38,682 nt of DNA from an uncultured Alphaproteobacteria bacterium (GCA_947259105.1 CAMYKU010000033.1:1-38682), one strand, 5' to 3'. Positions 8,157-17,337 are shown, counted from the stretch's first letter. Translations and numbers: made by a program. The notes: generated from the sequence alone by a model not told the origin.

Positions 8157-9031
8157 GCGACGCGGCGAGGAAAAAGGTGATCGGCCTGTCCTGCTGGAAG
8201 GGCGCGGTGGACCCGCAGCCATTGCACGGCGGGATCACCAATGTGAACTTCGTCGTGGCGGACGGGAATGAGAAGTTCGTCGTGCGGGTCGGCGGCGATA
8301 TCCCGCTGCACCAGGTGATGCGCTTCAACGAGCTTGCCGCCAGCCGCGCCGCCCATGCCGCCGGAATCTCGCCGGAGGTGACGCACTGGGAACCAGGCGC
8401 ACTGGTGCTGCGCTTCATCGAGGGCAAGACCTTCGGGGCGGAGGATGTGCGGCAGCCCGAAAACCTGGAACGGATCGTCGAGCTGATCCGCCGCGTCCAT
8501 CACGATCTGCCGAAGTTCCTGCGTGGCCCGGCGCTGGTGTTCTGGGTGTTCCATTTGCTGCGCGACTACGCGGGAACGCTGCGCGACGGTAGCAGCCGCA
8601 TGGTGCCGGAATTGCCGCGGCTGATGGAGATCGCACAAACGCTGGAAGCCGGGGTCGGGCCGATCGACCTGGTATACGGGCACAACGATCTGCTGGCCGC
8701 GAACCTGATCGACGACGGCACCCGGCTGTGGCTGGTCGACTGGGACTACGCCGGTTTCAACAGCCCGCTGTTCGATCTTTCCAATCTCGCCTCGAACAAC
8801 GAGTTTACGCCGGAGATGGAGAGCGGGCTGCTGCAGGCGTATTTCGGGCAGCCGGGCACCGGCGCGCTGTATCGGAGGTTTGCCGCAATGAAGTGCGCCT
8901 CGCTGCTGCGCGAGGCCATGTGGAGCATGGTCCAGGAACTGAATTCTGATCTCGATTTCGACTTCGTCGGATACACCACCGAGAACCTCGGCCGGTTCGA
9001 GCGGGCCTACCGCGAGTACCGGGCGATGTGA
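8153..9031 (+). CDS. Choline-kinase-like phosphotransferase (APH family)
   Basis: A 292-residue soluble kinase of the aminoglycoside phosphotransferase/choline kinase fold. The N-lobe has GGITNVNFVV, a substrate/ATP loop, and FVVRVGG. The C-lobe has the Brenner catalytic motif YGHNDLLAANLI (about 182-193) and the metal-binding VDWDYAG (about 203-209). This matches choline/ethanolamine kinases such as LicA better than antibiotic kinases. It overlaps the permease by 4 bp and the next enzyme by 4 bp, so it belongs to the uptake operon and probably phosphorylates the imported compound or a breakdown product bearing a hydroxyl. At 292 residues it is too short for methylthioribose kinase. The substrate is unknown. 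Confidence 0.85.
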   Translation: MSDAARKKVIGLSCWKGAVDPQPLHGGITNVNFVVADGNEKFVVRVGGDIPLHQVMRFNELAASRAAHAAGISPEVTHWEPGALVLRFIEGKTFGAEDVRQPENLERIVELIRRVHHDLPKFLRGPALVFWVFHLLRDYAGTLRDGSSRMVPELPRLMEIAQTLEAGVGPIDLVYGHNDLLAANLIDDGTRLWLVDWDYAGFNSPLFDLSNLASNNEFTPEMESGLLQAYFGQPGTGALYRRFAAMKCASLLREAMWSMVQELNSDLDFDFVGYTTENLGRFERAYREYRAM

Positions 9032-11484
9032 GAGCAGCGATGGCGGGACTCCCGACTCACGCAAGGGCGGTGGTTATCGGCGGCGGAATCGTCGGCTGCT
9101 CGACCGCCTATCATCTGGCACGGGAGGGCTGGACCGACACGGTGCTGATCGAATCGGGGCAGCTGTCCAGCGGCTCCACCTGGCACGCGGCCGGGCTGGT
9201 CGGTCAGCTGCGCACCAATGCCAACATCACCCAGCTGCTCGGTCAGTCCGTCGCCCTCTACGACAAGCTGGAAGCGGAAACCGGCCAGGCGACCGGTTGG
9301 AAGATGAATGGCGGCCTGAGGCTCGCCTGCACGCAAGAGCGCTGGACCGAGGTCAGGCGCCAGGCGACCATGGCCCGCAGTTTCGGGCTGGAGATGGAGC
9401 TGCTGTCGCCGGAAGAGGCGCGGGCGCTGTGGCCGATCATGGACGTGCATGACGTGGTCGGCGCCGCCTTCCTGCCGACCGACGGCCAGGCGAACCCGTC
9501 CGACATCACCCAGGCGCTGGCCAGGGGCGCGCGCAGCGGCGGCGTGCGCATATTCGAGGACACCAGGGTCACCGGCTTCGAGACAAGGGATGGCCGGGTC
9601 AGCGCGGTGGTCACCGACAATGGCCGCATCGCGTGCGAGGTGGCCGTCAATTGCGCCGGGCAGTGGGCCAACGAGATCGGGCAGATGGTCGGGGTGACGG
9701 TGCCGCTGGTCTCGGTGCAGCATCAGTATCTGATCACCGAGGCGATCGACGGCATTCCGCGCGACCTGCCCACCCTGCGCGACCCGGACCGTCTGACCTA
9801 CTACAAGGAGGAGGTCGGCGGGCTGGTCATGGGCGGCTACGAGCCGAACCCGATCCCGTGGGCGGAACACGGCATTCCCGACAAGTTCCATTTCTCGCTG
9901 CTGGACGAGAACTGGGACCATTTCGAGCCGATGATGGAGCTGGCGCTGGGCCGCGTGCCGGCGCTGCAGACCGCCGGCGTCAAGCAGCTGGTCAACGGGC
10001 CGGAAAGCTTCACCCCGGACGGCAATTTCATCCTCGGCGAGGCGCCGGGTTGCGGCGGCTTTTTCGTCGGCGCCGGCTTCAACGCATTCGGCATCGCGGC
10101 CGGCGGCGGCGCCGGCAAGGCGCTGGCGGAATGGATTGCCGGCGGGGCGCCGCCGTATGATCTATGGGCCGCCGATATCCGCCGCTTCGGCCGGCCGCAT
10201 GACGACATCAAGTGGGTACGTACGCGTACGATGGAGATGTACGGCAAGCACTATACTGTCGCCTGGCCTCTCGAGGAGCATGAGAGCGGCCGGCCGTTGC
10301 GCTGCTCGCCTCTCTACGCGCGGCTGCGCGACCAGGGCGCCTGCTTCGGCGAGAAGCTGGGATGGGAGCGGCCCAACTGGTTCGCGCCCACGGGCGTGGC
10401 GGCGCGGGACGAATACTCCTTCGGGCGGCAGAACTGGTTTCCCCATGTCGGCGTGGAACACCGGGCGGTGCGCGAACGGGTCGGCCTCATCGACCAGACG
10501 TCCTTCGCGAAGTTCCAGCTGGTCGGCAGTGACGCGGAAGCCGCGCTGAGCTGGATCTGCGCCAACAATATCGCACGGCCGCCGGGGCGGCTGACCTACA
10601 CCCAGATGCTGAACGGACAAGGCGGGATCGAGTGCGACCTGACGGTCGCGCGGCTCGCCCAGGACCAGTACTACATCGTCACCGGCACGGGTTTCGCGAC
10701 GCATGACTTCGCCTGGATCAAGGCGAACATCCCCGCGGGCCTCGATGTGCGCCTTTCCGATGTAACGGAAGCGAACAGCGTGCTGTCGTTGATGGGGCCC
10801 GCCGCCCGCGCCGTGCTGTCGGAGGTGACCGAGGACGAGCTGTCGAACGAGGCGTTTCCCTTCGGTGCGGTGCGCCAGATCGATATCGCCGGGGCGCCGG
10901 TCACGGCGCTTCGCGTGACCTATGTCGGCGAACTCGGATGGGAGCTGCACATGCCGGTCGCAAGCGCGCCGCGTGTCTATGACCTGCTGATGAAGGCCGG
11001 CGCCGCGCACGGCATCGTCAACGCGGGCTATCGGGCCATCGAAAGCCTGCGGCTGGAGAAGGGCTACCGCGCCTGGGGCGCGGATATCGGGCCCGACTAC
11101 ACGCCGGTCGAAGCGGGGCTGGGCTGGGCCGTGAAACTGAAATCCAACGTGCCGTTCCTCGGCCGCGAGGCGATCCGGGCCCAGCGCGAGAGGGGCGTCG
11201 ACAAGATGCTGGCGGGGTTCACCGTTGCCGACCCGGACGTGGTGCTGCTGGGCCGTGAGACCATCTATCGCAACGGCAAGCGCGTCGGCTGGCTGACCAG
11301 CGGCGGCTGGGGCTACACGGTGGAACGGAACATCGGTTACGGCTATGTGCGCGATAGGGCGGGCGTCGATGCGGACCACGTGATGGCCGGCGCATACGAA
11401 CTGGAAGTCGCCACCGAACGTGTCCCCTGCGAAGTTTTCATGGCGCCGCTCTACGATTCGAAGTTGGAGCGGATCAAGAGCTGA
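9028..11484 (+). CDS. Dimethylglycine/sarcosine dehydrogenase-type FAD and folate enzyme
   Basis: An 818-residue two-part enzyme. The N-terminal half is an FAD-dependent amine oxidoreductase (RAVVIGGGIVGCSTAYHLA at about residues 13-31). It has the STWHAAGL segment whose His in this family carries covalently bound FAD. The C-terminal half (about 430-810) is an aminomethyltransferase (GcvT-like) domain with a folate-binding barrel (SLRLEKGYRAWGADIG). Such enzymes demethylate dimethylglycine or sarcosine and pass the one-carbon unit to tetrahydrofolate. The GTG start overlaps the kinase stop (GTGA); an ATG at 9040 is the alternative. As the last gene of the operon it suggests that the imported methylated amine is used as a carbon, nitrogen or C1 source and not just for osmoprotection. 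Confidence 0.92.
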   Translation: MRAAMAGLPTHARAVVIGGGIVGCSTAYHLAREGWTDTVLIESGQLSSGSTWHAAGLVGQLRTNANITQLLGQSVALYDKLEAETGQATGWKMNGGLRLACTQERWTEVRRQATMARSFGLEMELLSPEEARALWPIMDVHDVVGAAFLPTDGQANPSDITQALARGARSGGVRIFEDTRVTGFETRDGRVSAVVTDNGRIACEVAVNCAGQWANEIGQMVGVTVPLVSVQHQYLITEAIDGIPRDLPTLRDPDRLTYYKEEVGGLVMGGYEPNPIPWAEHGIPDKFHFSLLDENWDHFEPMMELALGRVPALQTAGVKQLVNGPESFTPDGNFILGEAPGCGGFFVGAGFNAFGIAAGGGAGKALAEWIAGGAPPYDLWAADIRRFGRPHDDIKWVRTRTMEMYGKHYTVAWPLEEHESGRPLRCSPLYARLRDQGACFGEKLGWERPNWFAPTGVAARDEYSFGRQNWFPHVGVEHRAVRERVGLIDQTSFAKFQLVGSDAEAALSWICANNIARPPGRLTYTQMLNGQGGIECDLTVARLAQDQYYIVTGTGFATHDFAWIKANIPAGLDVRLSDVTEANSVLSLMGPAARAVLSEVTEDELSNEAFPFGAVRQIDIAGAPVTALRVTYVGELGWELHMPVASAPRVYDLLMKAGAAHGIVNAGYRAIESLRLEKGYRAWGADIGPDYTPVEAGLGWAVKLKSNVPFLGREAIRAQRERGVDKMLAGFTVADPDVVLLGRETIYRNGKRVGWLTSGGWGYTVERNIGYGYVRDRAGVDADHVMAGAYELEVATERVPCEVFMAPLYDSKLERIKS

Positions 11485-11684
11485 CCGGCCCGAGGAATGG
11501 GCAAGGAAAACGGCGGCGCTTACGGTCTTGCTGGCAGTTATGGCGCCGGGCGCGACGGGGCGTTCGGCCGCAGGATTCGGCCTTCGGACGTCGGTCTCTT
11601 CCAGCATAGCGTGCAAACTTCGCTTGCCAGACGACCGGATTCCCTGCTGCAATGGCGGCCGTGGGAACGGATACGGGGGGCACT

Positions 11685-12422
11685 ATGGGCGATTTCGAGG
11701 GCAGGGTTGCCGTTGTGACCGGCGCGGCCGGGGGTATGGGCTACGAGACGGCTGCGATTCTGGTGGCCGAGGGCGCCGAAGTCGTGATGATCGATCTGAA
11801 GAAACCGTCGACGCTGCCGGAAGGGTCAGGTCGGGCGCAATTCGCACAGGGCGATGTCACCGATTGGCCATTCATACAGGACGTCTTCGACGGATTGAAA
11901 CGGCTCGACCATCTGGTCAACGCCGCCGGTGTGCTGCTGTTTGGCGAGGATGTCAGCGCGATCGACATCGACCTGAAGGTCTGGGACCGGGTGATGGATG
12001 TCAACCTGAAGGCCATGGTCCTCACCATGAAGGCAGCGGTGCCGATGATGCAGGGCAATCGCGGCGGCTCGATCGTCAACATCGCCTCGACCCAGTGCCT
12101 GCGCGGCGATCCCAAGCCGCAGGACGCCTACCAGGCGTCCAAGGCCGGCGTTATCGCGCTGACCAAGTCGATCGCCATCCAGTATGCACATGCCGGAATC
12201 CGGGCGAACTGCCTGCTGCCGGGCCAGACATTGACGCCGCTACAGGCCCGCTGGGACCGGGATCCGGCCGCCGCCAAGCGGGCCGCGGAGCACGTGCCGC
12301 TGGGCCGGGTCGGCCGCTCCGAGGACATGGCGGCGGCGGTTCTCTTTCTGCTGTCCGACAAGGCGTCCTTTATTACCGGCACGGAACTGATCGTCGACGG
12401 CGGAATAACGGCATTGCCGTGA
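11685..12422 (+). CDS. SDR-family NAD(P)-dependent oxidoreductase
   Basis: A 245-residue classical short-chain dehydrogenase. It has the cofactor motif TGAAGGMG (about 12-19), NAAG (about 81-84), the catalytic Ser in IVNIAST, the YQASK Tyr/Lys pair (about 150-154) and the C-terminal GTELIVDGG. An in-frame ATG at 11652 would add 11 residues, but the ATG at 11685 begins just before the Rossmann fold and has a GGGGGG site 4 bp upstream. It lies 200 bp after the dehydrogenase operon and 26 bp before mtnA, so it is probably cotranscribed with mtnA. The substrate is unknown; a sugar or polyol is a plausible guess given its neighbour. Confidence 0.9.
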   Translation: MGDFEGRVAVVTGAAGGMGYETAAILVAEGAEVVMIDLKKPSTLPEGSGRAQFAQGDVTDWPFIQDVFDGLKRLDHLVNAAGVLLFGEDVSAIDIDLKVWDRVMDVNLKAMVLTMKAAVPMMQGNRGGSIVNIASTQCLRGDPKPQDAYQASKAGVIALTKSIAIQYAHAGIRANCLLPGQTLTPLQARWDRDPAAAKRAAEHVPLGRVGRSEDMAAAVLFLLSDKASFITGTELIVDGGITALP

Positions 12423-12448
12423 TGCGGCGGTCGGCGTAAACCTGATTC

Positions 12449-13540
12449 ATGAAAGTCGACGGCATCGATTATCGCAGCATCTGGCGTCATGAAGACGGCC
12501 AGTCGGTGGAAATCATCGACCAGACGCGGCTGCCTTATGAATTCAAGGTATTGCGGCTGACGACGGTCGAGCACGCGGCCCACGCCATCCGCGCGATGCA
12601 GGTGCGGGGCGCGCCGCTGATCGGGGCGACGGCCTCCTGCGGCGTGGCGCTGGCGATGCAGCGCGATCCGTCCGATGCAAACCTGGTGGCGGCGGTAGAG
12701 ATGCTCGGCGCGACCCGCCCGACCGCCGTGAACCTGCGCTGGGCGCTCAGCGGCATGCGCGGACTCCTCGAGCCCTTGCCCGCCGACGCCCGCGGCCAGG
12801 CGGCCTGGGCCCATGCTCGCGGCATCTGTGACGAGGACGTCGACATCAACAAGAAGATCGGCCAGCACGGCGTCGCCCTGATTCACGAGATTGCCGACCG
12901 CAAGCCGGGACGGCGGGTCAACGTGCTGACCCATTGCAACGCCGGCTGGCTGGCGACGGTCGACTGGGGTACGGCCACGGCCCCGATCTATATGGCCCAC
13001 GCCGAGGGCGTCGACATCCACGTCTGGGTCGACGAAACGCGCCCGCGAAACCAGGGCGCCCTGACCGCCTGGGAACTGAGCCAGCAGGGGATCTCGCACC
13101 GCTACATTGCCGACAACGCGGGTGGACACCTGATGCAGCACGGCGAGGTCGATATCGTGATCACGGGTACCGACCGGGTGACGGCCGACGGCGACGTCGC
13201 CAACAAGATCGGCACCTATCTGAAAGCGCTGGCGGCGCACGACAACGGCATTCCCTTCTATGTGGCCCTGCCCTCGCCGACCATCGACTGGACGGTGAAG
13301 GACGGTTTGGCGGAGATACCGATCGAGGAGCGGGACGCCGCCGAAGTCGAGACCGTGACCGGGCGCACCGGCAACGGGGGTGTCGCCACCGTCACGGTGA
13401 CGCCTTCGGGCAGCCACGCGGTAAATCCCGCCTTCGACGTGACCCCGGCGCGACTCGTCACCGGGTTCATAACCGATCACGGTATCGCGTCGGCCACCAG
13501 AGGGGGGTTGCGCGCCCTGTTCCCGGACAAGGGCGGGTGA
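12449..13540 (+). CDS. mtnA: S-methyl-5-thioribose-1-phosphate isomerase family protein
   Basis: A 363-residue protein with the hallmarks of MtnA: MQVRGAPLIGATA near residue 50, THCNAGWLAT with the catalytic Cys (about 160-170), VWVDETRPRNQGALTAWEL, and GTDRVTADGDVANKIGTY with the catalytic Asp (about 240). It interconverts methylthioribose-1-phosphate and methylthioribulose-1-phosphate in methionine salvage. Relatives of the same fold act on 5-deoxyribose-1-phosphate or ribose-1,5-bisphosphate. No mtnK, mtnP or aldolase gene is visible in the window, so the specific substrate is less certain than the family. It is preceded closely by an SDR dehydrogenase. Confidence 0.92.
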   Translation: MKVDGIDYRSIWRHEDGQSVEIIDQTRLPYEFKVLRLTTVEHAAHAIRAMQVRGAPLIGATASCGVALAMQRDPSDANLVAAVEMLGATRPTAVNLRWALSGMRGLLEPLPADARGQAAWAHARGICDEDVDINKKIGQHGVALIHEIADRKPGRRVNVLTHCNAGWLATVDWGTATAPIYMAHAEGVDIHVWVDETRPRNQGALTAWELSQQGISHRYIADNAGGHLMQHGEVDIVITGTDRVTADGDVANKIGTYLKALAAHDNGIPFYVALPSPTIDWTVKDGLAEIPIEERDAAEVETVTGRTGNGGVATVTVTPSGSHAVNPAFDVTPARLVTGFITDHGIASATRGGLRALFPDKGG

Positions 13541-13628
13541 CGGCCGTTCAAGGGGTGCAATCCGCGCCGGGTACCGTTATGGTGCCGCCTGACAATTCCA
13601 AGACATGAACCGACAGGAGGCTTGACCC

Positions 13629-14168
13629 TTGAACAAATGGCTGACCGTTGACCTGGGTAAGAAGCGCAGCCCGGCAGATGCCGGGGCCGGCGGCGGCGTG
13701 GACCCGGAGAACACCCTCTATCTGGAACTCAGGGATGGCCGGGTCGTCATTCAGCTGTTCCCGGACCTGGCGCCGAACCATGTGGCGCGGATCAAGGAGC
13801 TGGCGCGCCAGGGGTTCTATGACGGGATCGTCTTCCATCGGGTGATCGAGGGTTTCATGGCGCAGACCGGCGATCCGACCGGCACCGGGACCGGCGGTTC
13901 GGGCCAGCGCCTGGCCGCGGAATTCAACAACATGCGGCATGAGCGGGGCACCTGCTCGATGGCCCGCGCCCAGAGTCCCGACAGCGCCGACAGCCAGTTC
14001 TTTATCGTATTCCAGCGGGCATCGCATCTGGACGGCCAGTACACCGCCTGGGGCCAGGTCGTATCGGGCATGGAAAATATCGATGCGATCAAGAAGGGCG
14101 GCGGCAGCGACGGTATGGTCAGCGATCCCGACAAGATCGTTTGCCTGCGCGTCGCTGCGGACGCTTGA
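13629..14168 (+). CDS. Cytoplasmic cyclophilin-type peptidyl-prolyl isomerase
   Basis: A 179-residue cyclophilin without a signal peptide. The conserved core is complete: FYDGIVFHRVIEGFMAQTGDPTGTG, GTCSMARAQSPDSADSQFFIVF and YTAWGQVVSGM, including the catalytic Arg of FHRVI and the active-site FFI segment. It uses a TTG start, indicated by an AGGAGG site exactly 8 bp upstream; the ATG at 13605 runs into a stop at 13623. It accelerates proline cis-trans isomerisation during folding. It is followed at 110 bp by a closely similar exported paralogue, evidently a tandem duplication. Confidence 0.93.
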   Translation: MNKWLTVDLGKKRSPADAGAGGGVDPENTLYLELRDGRVVIQLFPDLAPNHVARIKELARQGFYDGIVFHRVIEGFMAQTGDPTGTGTGGSGQRLAAEFNNMRHERGTCSMARAQSPDSADSQFFIVFQRASHLDGQYTAWGQVVSGMENIDAIKKGGGSDGMVSDPDKIVCLRVAADA

Positions 14169-14277
14169 TGCGGGCCGGTTCATCGCCGGTTCACGAAAAT
14201 TGTGCACACTCGTACCGTCGTCCCGGCCCGCAGGGTTTGGGGCGACCCGTTCACCGACAGCAAGAGGCTCTGATACG

Positions 14278-14838
14278 ATGAAACCGAAAAGCTGGCTGAT
14301 GGGGATCGCCGTTCTGCTGCTCGGCGCAGCGGTCGCGACAGCCACCCAGGCCGCGGAACCCGATCCGGAAAACACGATCTATATGGAACTGAAAAGCGGG
14401 CGTGTGGTGATCCGCATGCTGCCCGACGTCGCGCCCGGCCATGTCGCGCGAATCAAGGAACTGACCCGTCAGGGTTTCTACGATGGGGTCGTGTTCCACC
14501 GGGTGATCGAGGGCTTCATGGCCCAGACCGGCGATCCCACCGGCACCGGCCGGGGCGGCTCAGGCCAGAACCTGAAGGCGGAATTCTCCAAGACACCGCA
14601 TCTGCGGGGCACGGTCTCGATGGCCCGCGCCCAGAGTCCGGACAGCGCCGACAGCCAGTTCTTCATCGTGTTCGAGACGGCGCCGCACCTGAACGGACAG
14701 TACACGGTCTGGGGCCAGGTGATCTCCGGCATGGAGCATGTGGACGCGATCAAGAAGGGACCGGCGGGGCGCAACGGGGCGGTCGAGGATCCCGACAAGG
14801 TCATCCGCATGCGCGTCATGGCCGATGTGAAGGAATAG
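14278..14838 (+). CDS. Periplasmic cyclophilin-type peptidyl-prolyl isomerase
   Basis: A 186-residue cyclophilin with a signal peptide (KSWLMGIAVLLLGAAVATATQAAE, cleavage near residue 25). The core closely matches the upstream paralogue (for example FHRVIEGFMAQTGDPTGTG and SMARAQSPDSADSQFF are shared), so the pair arose by duplication followed by gain or loss of the export signal. The ATG at 14278 follows a GAGG site about 10 bp upstream. A 10-bp inverted repeat (14169-14178 and 14223-14232) lies between the two genes. It probably folds proteins in the periplasm. Confidence 0.93.
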   Translation: MKPKSWLMGIAVLLLGAAVATATQAAEPDPENTIYMELKSGRVVIRMLPDVAPGHVARIKELTRQGFYDGVVFHRVIEGFMAQTGDPTGTGRGGSGQNLKAEFSKTPHLRGTVSMARAQSPDSADSQFFIVFETAPHLNGQYTVWGQVISGMEHVDAIKKGPAGRNGAVEDPDKVIRMRVMADVKE

Positions 14839-14873
14839 CCGGCCGGCGCGGGCTGGCATCTGGCCGGCGATAC

Positions 14874-15584
14874 CTAACCACCCATCAGGGAACGCAGCAG
14901 GCGTTCGTCACCGGCAATCGCCTTTGCCGTTCCGGAGGCCTCGATCCTGCCGAGGCGCATCAGGACGGCCCGATCTGCCGTGGCAAGCGCTGCCCGGGCA
15001 TTCTGTTCGGCCAGCAGGACCGCAGCCCCGCTCGCCGCAATGCCGCGCAGCACGCGGATTACGGATTGTGCGGTGGCCGGCGCGAGGCCCAGGGTCGGCT
15101 CGTCCACCAGCAACAGGCGGGGGCGGGTCATCAGTGCGCGGGCGACCGCGAGCATCTGCTGTTCGCCGCCGGACAGCTGCCAGGCCGGCGCATGGCGCCG
15201 TACGGCCAACTGCGGAAACAGGGCGTACATCTCTGCCGTACGTACGGTGCGGGCGGCAGAGTCCTCGCGGCTTGCGACCAGCAGGTTTTCCTCCGCCGTC
15301 ATCCCGGGAAACACGCGGCGGCCTTCCGGTACATAGCCGATGCCCAGCCTTGCGCGCCGCAACGGCGACAGGCCCGCAAGATCCGATCCGGCGAAAGTAA
15401 TATTCCCCTGTACGCGGGCCTCGAGGCCCATCAGCCCCTTCAGGAGCGACGATTTTCCGGCGCCATTGGCGCCGATCAGCGCCACCACCTCGCCCGCCGA
15501 TACGTTGAGATCGACGCCCTCCACGGCCCGTACGTCCGCATAGGCCACCGTCAGGCCCGCTACGGTCAGGAGCGCCTCAGCCAT
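14874..15584 (-). CDS. Liv-type ABC transporter ATP-binding protein (LivF family)
   Basis: A 236-residue ATPase of the LivF subtype: Walker A GANGAGKSS (about 37-45), GYVPEGRRVFPGMTAEENL which is diagnostic of LivF, signature LSGGEQQML and Walker B LLLVDEPTLGLAP. The start at 15584 overlaps the end of the LivM-LivG gene by 8 bp. It is the last gene of a four-gene minus-strand operon whose leader is a TPP riboswitch (19364-19448). The transported compound is therefore probably thiamine-related and not a branched-chain amino acid, so no liv symbol is assigned. Confidence 0.93.
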   Translation of the reverse strand: MAEALLTVAGLTVAYADVRAVEGVDLNVSAGEVVALIGANGAGKSSLLKGLMGLEARVQGNITFAGSDLAGLSPLRRARLGIGYVPEGRRVFPGMTAEENLLVASREDSAARTVRTAEMYALFPQLAVRRHAPAWQLSGGEQQMLAVARALMTRPRLLLVDEPTLGLAPATAQSVIRVLRGIAASGAAVLLAEQNARAALATADRAVLMRLGRIEASGTAKAIAGDERLLRSLMGG

Positions 15585-17337
15585 GGCCGCCTCCTTCGTC
15601 CAGGGGCTGGCCGAGCCATGCGGCGACCACCCCGGGATCGGCACGTACGTCCGCCGGCGCCCCGTCGGCGATGATCCGTCCCTGGTCGAGACAGACGATT
15701 CGGGCGACGAATTTCTCGAGGAAGGCGAGGTCGTGTTCGACCACGACCACCGTCGTGCCGTCATTGTTGAGCGCGGCCAGCGTCCCGGCTAGGGAGTCCC
15801 GCTCGGCCGCGGTAAGGCCGGCCGCCGGCTCGTCGAGCAGCAGCAGCGCGGGGCCGCCGATCAGCGCACGGGCGATCTCAACGCGCCGGCGCAGACCGGG
15901 CGGCAGGGCACCGCAAGGCTTCCAGGCCGTCTCCGCGAGGTCCAGCTTCTGCAGCAGCGCCATCGCCGCCGCCCTTGCGGCATCGCGGCCCGGCCCACCG
16001 AATTCGTGCCAGGAAGCGGCCGCGACGTTGTCCAGGGCCGTCGTCCCGTCGACCAGTTTCAACGTCTGGAAGGTGCGCGCGATACCGGCCCGGGCAATAC
16101 GGTATGGCGGCAGGCCCGCGATGTCGGCTTGAGCCCAGCCGATGCGGCCGGAATCGGGTTTCTCCGCGCCAGCGATCATGTTGAGCAATGTCGTCTTGCC
16201 GGAGCCGTTCGCGCCGACGATACCGACCGATTCCCCCGGCGTGACGACCAGGTCGATCCCGTCCACCGCACGGATTCCGCCGAAACGGCGCGTCAGGCCG
16301 GTGATCTCAAGCCGGGCCGGCGGGCGGCCCACCGGCATGGGCCCGGCCACCGGCGGCGGCGGTTCCGGCTCCGGCAGCCAGCGCTGCCGGACGTGGCGAA
16401 GCAAACCTATGAGACCCCAGGGGGCGGCGACGATCATCGCCAGCAGGGCCAGGCCATAGGCCATCAGATAATACCGCTCCAGCGGCCGGAACCATTCGGG
16501 AAGATGAACCAGCAGGACGGCGCCGAGGATTGCGCCGGCGACGCTGGTGCGCCCGCCGATGACGGCGATGGCGAGCAGCATCACCATCACCGGAAATTCG
16601 AGCACCTCCGGCGACACCACGCGGACGGTGTGGACCTGCAGGGCGCCGGCGGCGCCGCCATAGAGCGCGCTCAACAGGAAGGCGGCGAACCGGACGCCGC
16701 GAATGTCGATGCCTGCCGCTTCCGCCGCCATCGGCTGCTCGCGCATCAGACGTAATGCCGCGCCGGTGAGCCCGCCGGTCAGGCGCCGGGCGATCAGCGC
16801 GCCGATGGCGACGAGGCTCCAGACCAGCAGCAGCATTGGCCAGCCGCGGCCGACAGTTGCGCCGAGCAGGGACAGCGCGGGCACGTTGGGGATGCCGTTC
16901 GCGCCGCCGGTGACGCTTTCCCAGTTGACGGCGACCAACAGGACAACCTGTCCGATCCCGAGCGTGGCCAGTGCGAAATAGTGCGACTGCAATCGCAGCA
17001 CCGGAAGCGCCACCAGCGCGGCGAGCACCGTGGAGGCGGCGATGGCGGCCGGGAAGGTCACCTCGAACCCGGCGCCCATCCGCACCGACAGAATCCCCGC
17101 AACATAGGCGCCGAACCCGAAGAATGCGCCCTGGGCGAGCGAGAGCGCGCCGGCATGACCGAATACGAACTGGTAGCCGATGGCGGCCAGCGCATAGATC
17201 CCTGCCACGGTCAACAGCCGCAGGGAATAGGCGTCGCCGGCAAAAAACGGCCACGCCGCCAGGCCGATCGCACCGGCCAGCAACAGCACGTTTATGTCAC
17301 GGCCGAGCCAGGCGCGGACCGGGTTCCGCGCCGTCAT
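15577..17337 (-). CDS. Liv-type ABC transporter permease-ATPase fusion (LivM-LivG)
   Basis: A 586-residue fusion. Residues about 1-315 are a LivM-type permease with repeated membrane helices and the FGHAGALSLAQGAFFGFGAYVAG motif. Residues about 340-580 are a LivG-type ATPase (Walker A GANGSGKTT, ARTFQTLKLVDGTTALDNV, signature region CGALPPGLRRRVEIARAL, Walker B LLLLDEPAAGL, H-loop VVEHDLAFL). The signature is LPPGLRRR instead of LSGGQ/LSYGQQR, a departure from consensus. It overlaps livH-like and livF-like genes by a few bases on each side. LivM-LivG fusions are known. It belongs to the TPP-riboswitch operon. Confidence 0.93.
   Translation of the reverse strand: MTARNPVRAWLGRDINVLLLAGAIGLAAWPFFAGDAYSLRLLTVAGIYALAAIGYQFVFGHAGALSLAQGAFFGFGAYVAGILSVRMGAGFEVTFPAAIAASTVLAALVALPVLRLQSHYFALATLGIGQVVLLVAVNWESVTGGANGIPNVPALSLLGATVGRGWPMLLLVWSLVAIGALIARRLTGGLTGAALRLMREQPMAAEAAGIDIRGVRFAAFLLSALYGGAAGALQVHTVRVVSPEVLEFPVMVMLLAIAVIGGRTSVAGAILGAVLLVHLPEWFRPLERYYLMAYGLALLAMIVAAPWGLIGLLRHVRQRWLPEPEPPPPVAGPMPVGRPPARLEITGLTRRFGGIRAVDGIDLVVTPGESVGIVGANGSGKTTLLNMIAGAEKPDSGRIGWAQADIAGLPPYRIARAGIARTFQTLKLVDGTTALDNVAAASWHEFGGPGRDAARAAAMALLQKLDLAETAWKPCGALPPGLRRRVEIARALIGGPALLLLDEPAAGLTAAERDSLAGTLAALNNDGTTVVVVEHDLAFLEKFVARIVCLDQGRIIADGAPADVRADPGVVAAWLGQPLDEGGGHG

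Noticed and set aside
6030..8222. A 730-residue open frame on the minus strand
   Set aside because: It is the antisense shadow of the fused permease; the composition is Asp/Arg/His/Gln-rich low-complexity without any domain, and the plus-strand gene is certain.
8153..9031. Methylthioribose kinase for the phosphotransferase, given mtnA downstream
   Set aside because: MtnK is about 100 residues longer, and this gene overlaps the amine-transport operon and not mtnA; choline-kinase type fits better.
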